A stretch of 64,000 nt of DNA, from NCBI RefSeq assembly GCF_040183065.1, contig NC_091132.1, forward strand, positions 163,482,102 through 163,546,101. The letters run 5' to 3'. Below, piece after piece: positions 1-11,035 of this stretch. Each line of letters starts with the position of its first letter. Positions within the stretch are counted from its first letter, which is position 1. Source of the stretch: Periplaneta americana (Eukaryota > Arthropoda > Insecta > Blattodea > Blattidae). The notes under the pieces are model-generated. The model was not told the DNA's origin and ran no database searches. It was given only the letters and a program-made list of their open reading frames with translations. The translations under genes were made by a program, and so were the position numbers.

Positions 1-895
1 TTTTTCATTACATCACTGACACAACCATCATGTAACTGAGAGCTTTTGAGATGTCTTGTAGAACTGTTTGCCTTCTCCTAAATTAACCCAGGTAAGGCTG
101 AATTATTTTTTGCTTAAAAATACTATTTCTGTATTAATTATTTAATTGTAATTGATATAATATAGCAAAGCTGTTTTTATATTTTTTTATCTTGATAGTA
201 TCCGAGATTTTCAGTGTTGCATACAAAAACATTATAAGACATAAATCATTTAGCACTAACATATATAAATTGTTTCGCTTAACAATACATCAAATTAATA
301 AAAAATTGTAATAATCACTCACACATGTGAGAAAACATTTTTATATATAAGTTACCTACACCAAAATCACACTTCATACATATTTGTGTGACACTGCCTG
401 CACTGAGTTTGTGATTTTTGAGATATCACAAAATGATTAATTCCGTCAAACTTTGAATCTTTGTGCTCAGTATTAGATGATCTACTTCTTGACTATACAT
501 ATCGAGGACTGGATTCGAGAACAGATAAGACAATACGTCTGCAAAATGCAAGATGATCGAGTTTTTCTTTGGAGTTTATCTTCCTGCCAAACAATTTTGT
601 TCTGCTACGTCAATGCACTGGGTCAATAGACTAAATAACCATTTCTTGCCCCTAATAGATGTTCTGTATAGACTGATGTTTTTATCAGCACCATGGACTC
701 CACCCATATTTTTGTTGTACTGATATGTTATGAAACTGGGTCAAGATGACCGGCTGGTCCTTTTGGTGTTAAGCTCTTTCGTTTTTTGGCGTATGCTGAA
801 AACTGGCTAAATACCTCTAACACAAGAAGCTCCATATCAAAACTAAAACTTTTTATTCCATACATGACAGAGTGTGTAACATGTGACATCGAGAT
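1..895. other. AT-rich stretch, no gene seen
   Basis: No coding region, RNA gene or recognisable mobile element was found here. Open frames near the right end overlap the following microsatellite and have low-complexity Ile/Asn-rich translations, so they are not taken as genes. Confidence 0.6.
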
Positions 896-898
896 TAC

Positions 899-966
<68 letters not shown>

Positions 967-968
967 TA
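896..968. repeat. (AAT)n / (ATT)n microsatellite
   Basis: A run of about 50 bases of AAT units switches into ATT units, giving a compound and partly palindromic microsatellite. It lies just outside the left terminus of the inverted-repeat element that follows. Confidence 0.9.
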
Positions 969-978
969 GTACATTTTG

Positions 979-1577
979 GTCTTACTAATAAAAACCCTAT
1001 ATATAGACGTTTAACTGTCTTGTACTTATACAATGAGTAGCTCGTTTATAAGTCGTGTGTAAATTCCTTACTAATAATCACCACATACGTCGTGTATAAC
1101 AGTATAACTGTTACACAGCTACGTCATAGTTTCGTCATTACTTCGTTACGAAAGGTAATAGAATATCTGAGGTTCTCTATTGCATCCGGTAGGGCGCTCT
1201 AGTGTGGCGTGTTAAATATCGATAGTACAACTGGCTCTAATCGATTACCACACTACATTTTGGTCAAAGAGTACAAGCTACAGCAATATTATTCTAATAA
1301 TTCTATGATCTTTGGTTTGTTCTTCTGTGGTTACAAGGTAACCATCATCATAAAATGACAGTCGATACGAACAGCTGTTAGAGGGGCGGCCATTTTTTCG
1401 CTATATACAACGCTTAAACAAGGGGTTTCGTGTATATAACTACTGCAAAGCAATTCCCATTGTATAGTTACAGCCTGTTTATACGTCCATAGCTTATTCA
1501 CGGTTTATTGTTAACATTTTCTGTCTCAACTCTGCATAAGTCTCGTATAAAAACTATACACTGTTTATTAGTAAGAC
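979..1577. mobile_element. MITE-like element with 14-bp inverted ends
   Basis: The left end GTCTTACTAATAAA (979-992) is exactly complementary to the right end TTTATTAGTAAGAC (1564-1577), with looser complementarity continuing inward. The 0.6-kb interior has no open frame. The size and lack of coding capacity suggest a non-autonomous DNA transposon. The superfamily and target duplication are not clear, so the boundaries are approximate. Confidence 0.5.
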
Positions 1578-1691
1578 TGTTTATATTGTATTTACTAACA
1601 TTTTATTGTGCTGTACAACAGTCAGAGGCAAATAACAGTTCAGCACAAGAAAACAGTTAGTACAAGACTTATAGTAAACAATAAGTTGCAA

Positions 1692-2281
1692 ATATTTATT
1701 TATTTGAATGACAGGTACATAGATAACTTATCTTTTACCTTAACACAACCTCAAGATTAAAAAAATTAACTTAAAATTAAATCTAAAGAAGGAACTAAAC
1801 AAAATCCTTAAAGAACTAAAAACTAAGAACTAAACAGAGGCATGAGGCTTCTCGCTTCCCAGTATCTGGCACATTCAGTCAGTGATTTTAGAGCTGGGCA
1901 GCATTGGAGAAGATCCCATTCATCGCTTCTTGACGGTCACATAGGGTACAGGTTGGATGTTGATAAACACCGAAACGGTGGAGATGCTGCGCCAAGCATT
2001 CATGACCAGTTGCAAGGCGGAAATGCGCGACTGCCAATCTTCTTGGTCCGTTAGGTATTGATAGAAGGCCCCTTCTCCAGTGTTTGTCATATGTTCTTTC
2101 GGCAATCTCATGGGAGTGGATGTTGTGGGCAACTTCTTTGATGTATAATTTTATTGTCTGGAAGGGTGTTGGTTTAGGAGATGTTTGTAAAATTTTAGTA
2201 CCTTATTTTGCCAAGGCATCGGCCTGCTCATTGCCAAATAAGTTGCTGTGCCCGGGGACCCACTGTAGATGGGGTGCGATG
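1692..2281 (-). pseudogene. non-LTR retrotransposon 3' part (RNase H domain)
   Basis: Read on the minus strand, this encodes the end of a retrotransposon polyprotein. A segment like QWVPGHSNLFGNEQADALAK matches the C-terminal half of a retroelement RNase H, with the HGNEQAD-type block. It is followed by a conserved tail with FRLATGHECLAQHLHR and a Cys-rich segment (PTCTLCDRQEA). The frame is broken by a stop after ADALAK and by further stops near the end. The 3' end carries a short (AAAT)n tail near 1692-1706, as in the related copy ending at 9513. It is a dead 5'-truncated copy of a Jockey-like or RNase H-bearing clade; the exact clade is not determined. The sequence joins an inverted piece of the same kind of element at 2282. 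Confidence 0.75.
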
Positions 2282-2481
2282 TAGATCTATCTCCTCGTGG
2301 TGCACACTGGACGCTTACTAGCGACAAAAAGATCTACAAAATGACACACAACCTCACATCAAATCGTTCTTTTAAGAATGGACCCATAAAGTTAAATGTC
2401 TTGCAGTGGAATGCAGGAGGGCTTTCCCAAGCGAAAAGGACAGAATTAATGCTCATATTACAATGCAAATATAGTGCATAA
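2282..2481 (+). pseudogene. non-LTR retrotransposon 5' part (endonuclease start), inverted
   Basis: The plus-strand frame contains KLNVLQWNAGGLSQAKRTEL, the typical beginning of the apurinic-type endonuclease domain of Jockey/I-like non-LTR retrotransposons, where an LxxLQWNxxG motif carries the first metal-site Asn. Only the first part of the domain is present before a stop. It runs head to head with the minus-strand RNase H segment at 2281. That layout is what twin priming (5' inversion during target-primed reverse transcription) would leave, with the middle of the element missing. Confidence 0.6.
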
Positions 2482-2850
2482 AAATAATTATTACAATTAA
2501 AGACAAATACACATAAACAAAAATGACGAAATGAATAAATAACTGTAAAATACACGATACACAATAACTCAAAACACAACAATAACAACGAATCAATTGA
2601 AATGAATTTGAAATAGATGTGTATAGTTAATATAAGAATAATCAAACAACAAACCTATACATCAAAAGGATCGGAATTAATACCACGTAAATTGGCAGTT
2701 TTCATGTATCTGACAACTAGAAAAGAGACTTATACGATCAATTTCAATCGGTGCAATCAAAACCTTTATCACTGACCGCATTTCATGCGGCGGCAGCTGT
2801 AATAGTAGCGTCCATCTTCAACCAATGCAACGAAGCTACTGAGAGTAGAA
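2482..2850. other. no gene seen
   Basis: AT-rich DNA without a supportable coding region or element end. Confidence 0.5.
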
Positions 2851-2985
2851 TTGGGTCGATTCGTGAACGAATCGTTCATTCGAACGACTAATAATAAAGA
2901 ATCGTAAGAATCGATTCGTGGTATCAACGAATCGTCGTTCAAAAGAATCGTAACGAATCGTCATTCAAAAGAATAGTAACGAATT
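2851..2985. repeat. GAATCGT-rich short tandem repeats
   Basis: The motif GAATCGT and its complement ACGATTC recur many times. A unit of about 26 bases (AACGAATCGTCGTTCAAAAG and following) occurs twice in tandem near 2931-2983. Many of the motifs are in inverted orientation, so local hairpins are possible. Confidence 0.6.
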
Positions 2986-3129
2986 GACATGGTATCGTAA
3001 CGCACGATTCTATTTACGTGTCAAGAATGTGTGTTCTAAATTCCATGCATGTATCTTTAATAGTTCAGAAATTATATTCATTTTTGTCTGGCAATATAGC
3101 AAAAAAATGAAGTTACCGAAAACCGATAA

Positions 3130-3455
3130 AAGGGGGGCGAGTAATTTGAAAATCTATAGCGCAGGAAGTTTAAAAATGGAGTCTCAACATCCGATAAGGG
3201 CACAAATACCAACGAAATGTTACGCAATGCATTCCACACATATCGAAGAGTATTTTAAAGAAATTTTTTTAATTCAAATTACAGGAAACAACAATAAAAA
3301 GGGGCGAGTGATTTAAAAATTCATAACGCAGGAAGTTTAAAAATAGCGTCTCAGCATCTGATAAGGGCACAAATACCCACAAGATATTATGCTATGCATT
3401 CCACACATATCACACAGTATTTTAAAGATTTTTTTTCATTTACTCATTTTTCACC
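3130..3455. repeat. tandem duplication, period 167 bp
   Basis: Two diverged copies start at about 3130 and 3297. Landmarks such as GGCGAG (3138 and 3305 for the C) and TATTTTAAAG (3251 and 3418) are offset by exactly 167 bases at both ends of the unit, so there is no net indel between the copies. No coding meaning is apparent. Confidence 0.8.
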
Positions 3456-3574
3456 AAAAAATACCATCCTCTTTCCTTAAACAATAATCGCACTTGAATT
3501 CTCTCTCGCCCGTATGTATGCATGAAAAGTCTGCGAGATAGGAAACCTTGGAGAGACTTTAACAGATGTCGCAC

Positions 3575-4471
3575 TTAAATCGTTTGTTCACTGTGTGCAC
3601 GCGACATGTGTCTTTTTAAATGATGCGACCTCGGAAAACTCATGTCACATTGATCGCATTTGTAAGGTTTCTCGCCAGTGTGAACGCGAGCATGCTGTTT
3701 TAAATGATCCTTCCTTGAAAAGCTCAAGTCACAATCAACGCATTTGAAAGGTTTCTCCCCTGTATGTAAACGTGCATGTAATGTGTAATGAGTGTGCTGA
3801 GAGAAACTCTTTTCACAAAATTCGCATTTAATTGGTTTGTCCCCTGTGTGCACGAGTGTATGTCGTTTTAAATAATGTAACCTCGCAAAACTCAAGTTAC
3901 ATGCATTGCATTTAAAAGGCTTCTCGCCTGTATGCATGCGAATATGCTGTTTTAAGTAATCGGACCTATAAAAACTCCTGTCGCATGCATCACACTTGAA
4001 AGGTTTGTCTCCATTATGGACGCGTAAATGTATTGTGAGGTTATAACAATGGGAGAAACTCTTCTCACAGATCTCACACTTATAAGGCCTGTCCCCTGTA
4101 TGCACGCGTGAATGCTGTGCTAAATGATGCATCCTCGAAAAGCTCAAGTCACATTCATCGCACTTGAATGGTTTATCTCCGGTATGTGTGCGTGTATGAC
4201 GTTTAAATTCAGAATACTGAAAGAAACTCTTTGGACAGATGTCACATTTAAATGTTTTCTCGTGGTTAAGTTTGCGAGCGTGTTTATTTAGTTCTGAAGA
4301 ACTCGAAAAACTCTCTTCACAAATATTGCACTTGAATGGCTTCTCGGATGTATGTAAGCACACGTGAGTATTGAAATCTCGCAAATGCGAGAAACAATTT
4401 CCACAGTCATTGCATTTGAATGGCTGCGGCGTCACATCTTCTTCCACTGTGCGCACGTCAACTGACTCTTC
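3575..4471 (-). CDS. C2H2 zinc-finger protein, terminal exon A (10 fingers)
   Basis: This is a last coding exon encoding about 298 residues, predicted to act as a sequence-specific DNA-binding nuclear protein. A short acidic lead (EESVDVRTVEEDVTPQP) is followed by ten C2H2 fingers of the form (F/Y)KCxxCxxxF(x5)L(x2)Hx3-5H joined by TGEKP-like linkers. Finger 2 has an irregular H-x-L-N-H end and finger 10 ends with HMSRAH. All paired Cys and His look present. The upstream edge is a splice acceptor (TTATTTGCAG, AG at 4473-4472) in phase 0, identical in position to the acceptor of the paralogous exon at 21623. No upstream exon of its own was found between 4.5 and 20 kb, so it is either the terminal exon of a gene whose 5' exons were lost or an alternative terminal exon of gene B. 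Partner exons and expression are inferred, not shown. Confidence 0.85.
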   Translation of the reverse strand, partial: EESVDVRTVEEDVTPQPFKCNDCGNCFSHLRDFNTHVCLHTSEKPFKCNICEESFSSSSELNKHARKLNHEKTFKCDICPKSFFQYSEFKRHTRTHTGDKPFKCDECDLSFSRMHHLAQHSRVHTGDRPYKCEICEKSFSHCYNLTIHLRVHNGDKPFKCDACDRSFYRSDYLKQHIRMHTGEKPFKCNACNLSFARLHYLKRHTLVHTGDKPIKCEFCEKSFSQHTHYTLHARLHTGEKPFKCVDCDLSFSRKDHLKQHARVHTGEKPYKCDQCDMSFPRSHHLKRHMSRAHSEQTI

Positions 4472-4611
4472 CTGCAAATAAGGAGACCCTCGTGAATCCT
4501 AAGATATTTGTTGTTTTATTTTTAAAGATAAATATAATTCTAGACTTAAAAAAAAAGTCAAGGAAATCAGAAAAATCCTGCAGTTACAGCTAGCGCACAA
4601 ATGCAGGCATA
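4472..4611. other. intron flank shared with the paralogous block
   Basis: The sequence around 4525-4611 (for example ATATAATTCTA and GTTACAG...CACAAATGC) aligns with 22630-22735, upstream of the other zinc-finger exon. The zinc-finger exons were therefore duplicated together with flanking DNA. Confidence 0.7.
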
Positions 4612-5923
4612 TCTATACCAATAATAAATCTGTAGCCAAAACTTTTCTGGTAATTTTCGATTTTCCAAAAATATTTGGTGTTAACATGTATAATTAACCA
4701 TCCTGAAACCGAAAATCGCTTTTTTGACATTTTTGTTTGTATCTCTCTCTGTCTGTCTGGATGTTTGCTACCTTTTCACGCGATAATGGCTGAACCGATT
4801 TATATGAAAATTGGAATACAAATTAACTTCGTTGTAACTTAGATTTTAGGCTATATGACATTTAAAATACTTTATTTAAAAGAGGGGTTATAAGGGGGCC
4901 TGAATTAAATCGAAATATCTCCCTTATTATTAATTTTCATGAAAAATGCTAAATAACAAAAGTTTCTTTAAAAATTATTTCCGATAAGTTTTATTCTATA
5001 CAAAATTTTGATAGGACTGATATTTAATGAGATAAATGAGTTTTAAAATCACAATAACGCCATCTAAGGCGCTGTATTGAAATAAAATCTAATGACTTCG
5101 TCTATAAGGGGCCTTGGACAACAACAATCGAAAGCTATTAAACATAGCCTACAGAGAATGTTTCTGTGTTTGTATGAAGTAATATCGGAAGCTAATTGTT
5201 TAATTATTATTTCACCATTGGAAAGTGTAGTTTCTCTAGATGGACATAATTCTATAATGATATTACAGTAACTTCTGAGTGAAATTTAAGGATATACAAG
5301 ACTTTTACAATAACAATACAATACATTTTCACCGCTGCCTCAGATTATAGCGTTGTTGTTCCTGCAGTAACTCCTATGTGCAAAATATAAAATTTTTGAG
5401 TAGGAAGAAAAAACACATTTTTTTCATTCCATGACAATGGTATATAGGAGATAGTGAATTCTTACATTTTCGAAAGAAAGAAACATAATTACATATCACT
5501 GTTTATGCTGTATCACTATTTAAGTTATTTGAAGGGTTCAGAACCAAGCGCCATTTACTGAAGACGTAGAAAACAAGGGTTAAAATTAAGTTATTACCAT
5601 AATTCAATGGAAACATATAGCAAGTAATATAAAGTATACACATTAAAACTAAATGATATATGTCAATCTTCATTAAACTATGCTTGCATGTAATAACAAA
5701 TAAGAAACCTGTTAAAGGAATTTTCATTGCAACAAATGATTGCTCTATGGACCAAAATGACCGCATTGTAATTATTTAAATACAATTTAAATTAAGTAAC
5801 ATATTAAACGATTTATCCTTCTATCAAACACGAATGATCCCTGGACCAAACGTCCTATTTTAATTATGTAATTACTTTATATTTACTTCTAACAGGTGCA
5901 GCGGAGCGCACGGGTACGGCTAA
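4612..5923 (+). mobile_element. non-autonomous Helitron, copy 1
   Basis: It begins with TCTATACCAATAATAAATCT after an A and ends with GCGGAGCGCACGGGTACGGCTAA. The 5' TC and 3' CTRR ends, the GC-rich hairpin-forming sequence just before the 3' end and the absence of inverted termini fit Helitrons. Copies 2 and 3 in this window end in CTAG followed by T; here the end has changed to CTAA. The 1.3-kb interior has no Rep/helicase coding capacity. It includes a 170-bp segment at about 5515-5690 that also exists as an independent MITE at 48091-48334. The element separates two stretches that are contiguous except for other insertions in the paralogous block at 22.7-23.0 kb, so it marks an insertion site. 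Confidence 0.75.
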
Positions 5924-6110
5924 AACACGCATCAGTAGCTGAACAACTAGATCACTGCGTTTCTAATCTGGAGACGAAACTGAAAACTATTGAAATTCAC
6001 ACAATAGTTAGAAGAAAACCTAATCTCTTGAAGCAGAGATTGTTGGTGTTCTGCTCTTCCCTTCCAGCATTCCAGTATTTGTGTATGAATCATCAGTTTA
6101 TATAAAAGTA
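5924..6110 (+). other. conserved coiled-coil-like coding remnant beside exon A
   Basis: The plus-strand frame reads SVAEQLDHCVSNLETKLKTI. The paralogous position at 23005 reads PVAEKLEHRVSNLEAKLKTI. The two copies keep the same frame over this stretch and differ by both silent and replacement changes; Leu/Val/Ile spacing is heptad-like. It lies opposite in strand to the zinc-finger exons. It may be a piece of an old transposon ORF caught in the duplicated block. The function is unknown. Confidence 0.4.
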
Positions 6111-6129
6111 ATAGTGGCTTGTGCAGCAA

Positions 6130-7295
6130 ATGCTGGAAACTAAGTTCATTAGACGTTCAAATAAACATTTTTCAGATTTATTTTCAATGAAGAATACCAG
6201 ACATTCTTAAAGTTATTTGCTTCCATAATAATGAAAGATACTCTCTCTCGAGCCACTACTGAAGAGAACCACGCATATAAATATCTACACCACACCTCCA
6301 TTAAATATATGAAAAAGACCCAACCCCACTTGATTAATACACTATAAAAATATTTGATTTTTAATAATATTATTATTATCTTACTTAAGTTTTATAGCTT
6401 TCAGTAACATATACTATATAGCCGCCACTCAGTAAAATATAGAAATCAAAATCTAATTTAAGTTATTCTCTACATCTACTTATATAACCCCAAATCGTTT
6501 CACTTTCATATCATTAATATGTATAATTAATGAAAATAGTCACATCATGGCATTAACTACAATAATATTTCATTTTTAATGGTAATAATGTCATCAAACC
6601 ACCTCAAGTTTTGTAGATTTTAATATCCAATACACAGCTGTACCCAGAAAATTACACACCACAGAATCGAACCTGTAAGTTACTTTTAGTAAGCTAAGTT
6701 TCTAATAACCAATTTAATTTGAGCTCTAAATATTTCAGCATTCTTGCAGATCATGGCCTTCGTGTAATATTTACTCTTACTTTAGTGTATGTTTTTTTTT
6801 ATTCTGAAATGCAATTAGCTAGTTCTCAAAACTGACGACAGATGGACTTTGAAAAATAAGAAAATTATGTTGAAAAATTGACATTTCACTGAAAACTACT
6901 ATTTTTCTGAAAAACATTGAGTTCCAAGCTTCAAAATGAGGGGTCATTCATTAAAATTCGTTCAGACGTTTTCCCGTAATATCCATTACCAGTTCAAATT
7001 ATATGTATAGATATTACACAGAAGAGCAGCAGTAATATCTATATCTATTATTATTATTATTATTATTACTAATTTACGAGAGCTTCCTCAAATTAGAGGC
7101 TGCCATTAGACAAAGAACAAATAGACAATGAAAGATAACAGAGTAAGAAAAATGACAAACATATAAACAAACAGACAAACAATGGCAGTGAACAGAATAA
7201 GAAATCTTACAAACAAGTAAAGAAGCAATGAAAGCCAATAAGAAAAAGAAAAATGATAATGGTGCGTCAGAACTTAATGTTCATTTTTTTTACTT
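6130..7295. other. intergenic, no gene seen
   Basis: AT-rich DNA with a short ATT microsatellite at 7045-7070. Around 6840-7020 there is dispersed-repeat-like sequence, but no terminal structure or reading frame that I can support. Confidence 0.5.
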
Positions 7296-7455
7296 CGGTA
7301 TCATCTACAAGGTTATTTAGCGTCGATGAATTGGTGACAGTGAGATGGTATTTGGCGAGATGGGTCCGATGATTCGTCACAGATTACCTGGCATTCACTT
7401 TACGGTTGGAGAAAACCTCGGAAAAACCCAACCAGGTGATCAGTCCAAGCGTGAT
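7296..7455 (-). mobile_element. SINE family 3 fragment
   Basis: On the minus strand it matches the body of the tRNA-derived SINE at 22752-22998 (ACCTGGTTGGG..TTTTCCGAGGTTTTCTCCAAC, GTGAATGCCAGGTAATCTGT, CATCTCGCCAAATACC). The tRNA-like head is missing. It abuts the truncated Helitron copy 2. Confidence 0.65.
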
Positions 7456-7456
7456 T

Positions 7457-8279
7457 AAAGTTCGTTATAAGTTAGATTTTAGGCTATATGGCATTCAAAA
7501 TAATTTATTTAACGGGGCCTCAATTAAATCGGAATATCTCGCTTATTATTGCTTTTTTGTGAAAAATGTTACATAACAAAAGTTTCTTTAAAAATGATTT
7601 TCGATAAGTGCTATTCTATGCAAAATTTTGATAGGACTGATATTTTAGGATATACAAGACTTTTAAAACAACAATACAGTACGCCGCCTCAGATTATAGC
7701 GTTGTTGTTTCTGCAGTAACTCCTGTGTGCAAAATATAAAATTTTTGAGTAGGAAGAAAAAACACATTTATTCAATCCATGGCATCGGTAGATAGGAGAT
7801 CGTGAATTCTTACATTTTCGAAAGAAAGAAATATAATTACATATCACTATATATGCTGTATCACTATTTAAGTTATTTGAAGGGTTCAGAACCATAGTGG
7901 GCCAAGCGCCATTTACTGTAGACGTAGAAAACAATGGTTAAAATTAAGTTAATACCATAATTCAATGGAAACATATAGCAAGTAATATAAAGTTTACACA
8001 TTAAAACCAAATGATATGTCAATCTTCATTAAACTATGGTTGCATGTAATAACAAATAAGAAACATGTTAAAGGAATTGTCATTGCACCAAATAAGTGCT
8101 CTCAGGACTAAAATGATCGCATTTTGATTATTTAAATACAATTTTAATTAAGTAACATATTAAACGCTTTATCTTTCAATCAAACACGAATGATCCCTGG
8201 ATCAAACGTCCTATTTTAATTATGTAATTACTTTATATTTATTTCTATCAGGTGCAGCAGAGCACACGGGTACGGCTAG
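7457..8279 (+). mobile_element. non-autonomous Helitron, copy 2 (5' truncated)
   Basis: The interior and 3' end match copies 1 and 3 (AGATTTTAGGCTATATGGCATTC, then CAGGTGCAGCAGAGCACACGG...GGCTAG followed by T). The TC start is missing; the copy begins directly after a SINE fragment. It holds the most complete internal MITE-like segment (GGGTTCAGAACCATAGTGGGCC at about 7877). Confidence 0.75.
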
Positions 8280-8280
8280 T

Positions 8281-9515
8281 CACCAATATAATCTTAAGAG
8301 CATGTAGAGTAACATCTAAAAATTGAAAATAACACCTTTTATACTTTCGGAGACAATAGAAGAAAGAGCCATTATTCTTCATGAAAAACTGATCAGAAGT
8401 AATGACGACTATTGGTCCACATACCTTAACACAGAAAAGTATTTAAAAACGCAACACGGATTCATTTAATATGCAGAGAAAATAAAAGAAGAAATCGATA
8501 TACCCAATTTACTTCAACCTCTAATGCTCCCACAAAACCCACTTCAGATACATATAATCCAGTCAGAAGTAGACCTCCTAGAACAAATCGCCAGAAATCA
8601 ACACAGTAAAGAACATTTAAAATAAATGGCCCTTGAAACCGTCAACATCAGATATCCGGAAGACTATTGGATAATAATTTATACCGATGGCTCAGAAACA
8701 GACCCGCAAGGATATGTAGGAGCTGGTATTTTTTGTAATCTTTTTTGCTTCTATCTCCCAGTTGGTTATAATCTATCTGCCTATGATGAAGAAATTGAAG
8801 CTATACATGTTGCCTTAAATCAGCTTTTACTCCATATGGATAAATTCACAAATGCTATCGTCATCCTCTCGGACTCAAAAGCAGACATCTTGTCCATAAA
8901 CAAAACTGACCACCCCTACATTGAACAAATCAATAATTGTCAAATATACTTGCAACTTTAAAAGAACATGACAAAACATTTGTGTTACAATGTATCCCAG
9001 GACATTGTAATCTACATGGGAATGAACAAGCTGACACATTAGCTAAGAAGGGTGCCAATCTCAAAATAAACCCACGGAAATCTTTGTCATTTAGCTCAGT
9101 AAAACAATATATCAAGCAACTACAAAAAAATAATCACCAACAAGAATTGGACATAAACATTTCGCAATAACGTAGGAAATTACTGAAGGATATACCTCCT
9201 GAACCCAGAAGACTGGCACTTGCAGGCTTTGGCCTTAACACTGAACATGACATCCTGGGTAAACACCTCAATCGTCTTGGCATCCTGCCATCATCAGCCT
9301 GCATTTTGTGCCATCAACAGGAAGACATGGATAGACAACATCTTGCAAAATGCTCTGCTCTAAAATCCTCCAAGGAAGTCGACCGCTACTGGGAAGCCAG
9401 AGCCTGATTGTCTTTGATTACTTAACTCGTAGTTTTGTTCACTTTCTTGTTTTTCCCTCAGTCAATGATTGTAAATATCGTGTACTAGTCATCAGACAAA
9501 TAAATAAATAAAAGA
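8281..9515 (+). pseudogene. non-LTR retrotransposon RT tail and RNase H
   Basis: This plus-strand pseudogene starts immediately after the Helitron end. A reverse-transcriptase C-terminal segment (IEERAIILHEKLIRS) leads into an RNase H domain that keeps three catalytic blocks: YTDGS near 8690, the Glu in DEEIEAI near 8790, and LSDSKAD near 8875. After a frameshift near 8940-8960 the last block (GHCNLHGNEQADTLAKK) follows in another frame, then the LxxCHQQEDMDRQHLAKC cysteine-rich tail. A stop interrupts the RT part near 8470 and another precedes the RNase H. The element ends with (AAAT)n at 9496-9513. It cannot encode a working polyprotein. Confidence 0.85.
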
Positions 9516-9665
9516 AACCATTCAGGAGGTTCATGTTGACACAGGTACGTCGGCTCATCTAGTAGTTAGGGTAGTTCCTTCACTATCTTCCTACGTCACA
9601 GCAGCACCGTCAGACAAGTAAGGGCGAGGGGGGAGAAAGTTTCTTGCTTTCATCCCTTGCTAGTG
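9516..9665. other. spacer, nothing recognised
   Basis: Short unique-looking DNA between the retroelement tail and the element with GTCC arrays. Confidence 0.4.
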
Positions 9666-9674
9666 GCGGTGCTT

Positions 9675-10605
9675 CCAGGTTATAAGGTCCATAACAAAAT
9701 GTCCACAAGTACAAAAGGTCCACAAAAAAATGTCCACAAACTAAATAGTTCAACATTTAAAGTCCTACATACATTTCGTCTATGGAGTGAAAAAGCCCAA
9801 CGTCTATGTGGTCCACCATATGATAAAGCACATCATACGGAAAAGTCCATCGTACGAAAGGTCCATACAAAAAGGTCCAACATACAAAGCTGTTCAACAG
9901 AAATGAGTTACTAACTGTATTAATAATAATTAAGGGCTAAATATATTACTGGTCATCCGACAAGAGGGCGAAGGCGAGCAGTTCCCCCTAATTTTCTCTT
10001 GAGACATGGAGTCTATGAATTAGTAATTAATGCAGACAGCGTACGAATAATGTGGTTCAAGGATTCCAGTCTCAATTCCAACGACGTGGAGGCACATCAC
10101 GTGAACATTTGGCGATTCATTAGCCATTTGCAACAACAGCAATCGGAAACAGAACATTTAGTAACCTAGGTCCTTGGTGGGCATACAAATAATAAGCAAC
10201 TAGTAAATAATCAAACGAGAATTTTCAACATTGTCGGTAATTACGAAGATTACAAAGATAGGAATGAAATGTTTCGATTCTTAGAGCGATATCATGCGAT
10301 TTGAAATAATATAGTGACCCTCAAGATGAACAATAGATGTATTTTTTCTATTACATATGTGATATGTATAACATAATTGAAATGACAATAAATTCCTCGA
10401 CACTTTCCTTGTAGTTTTCCTTGTCGGACAGTTTAGGGAAATGGACGAATTTATATGTGGACATTTTCGAACGTAGGACATTTTTAAGACGAGGACTTGC
10501 TGACAGTGGACCTTTTCAGGTAAGGACATTTTTATGGCATGGACGAATTTTCTATGTGGACATTTCTAAACGTCGGACATTTTCGTGGAGAGGACCTAGT
10601 GCCAG
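9675..10605. mobile_element. foldback-like element with inverted arrays of a ~16-bp GTCC unit
   Basis: From 9680 to 9905 the plus strand carries about ten to a dozen irregular copies of AA(A/G)(G/T)GTCCAyA spaced roughly 14-18 bases. From 10430 to 10595 a similar number of copies occurs in the opposite orientation (TGGACATTTT and TCGGACATTTTCG types). The two arrays therefore form multi-copy inverted ends around about 520 bases of non-coding interior. This resembles foldback elements or DNA transposons with subterminal transposase-binding repeats. The exact ends, target duplication and superfamily were not established. Confidence 0.5.
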
Positions 10606-10873
10606 TGGTGGTTACTCAGGATATAGCTGTCAGCCAGGAAGGTTACCTGGCATGAGAAGATTTAGGGCTGCTGCCATAGCTACAATATTAGGAGTCGTAT
10701 TACAATTTCGTTTGTAGGTTGAGATTCGGTCGGAGGCAAAAAATGGGAATTGTATAACTGAGTGAACAGCTCCTCTTCATGTTTACTTGTCCGATATTTT
10801 CATCAATGAAGCAGATTCTTGTACTAGTAATGGAAGAAGTGGCAGGTCTTCAATTCATGACGTCACTTTTACT

Positions 10874-10875
<2 letters not shown>

Positions 10876-10907
<32 letters not shown>

Positions 10908-10922
10908 GTAGTAGTAGTAGCA
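10876..10922. repeat. (AAT)n(AGT)n microsatellite
   Basis: About ten AAT units are followed by five AGT units. Confidence 0.9.
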
Positions 10923-11035
10923 TAGATGAAAGCAATCTAACTAGGGGAGGTTTGTTAAAATACTCTGTAAAAACATAAACAAACAGAATAACTTTCAAGT
11001 ACAATATTTTGTTTATTTCACTAATTCAGATTATA

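Noticed and set aside
728..1040. Open frames on both strands rich in Ile, Asn and Leu
   Set aside because: They are translations of the (AAT)n/(ATT)n array and lack any other support.
9657..9914. 85-residue plus frame
   Set aside because: It runs through the GTCC repeat array and reflects the repeat.
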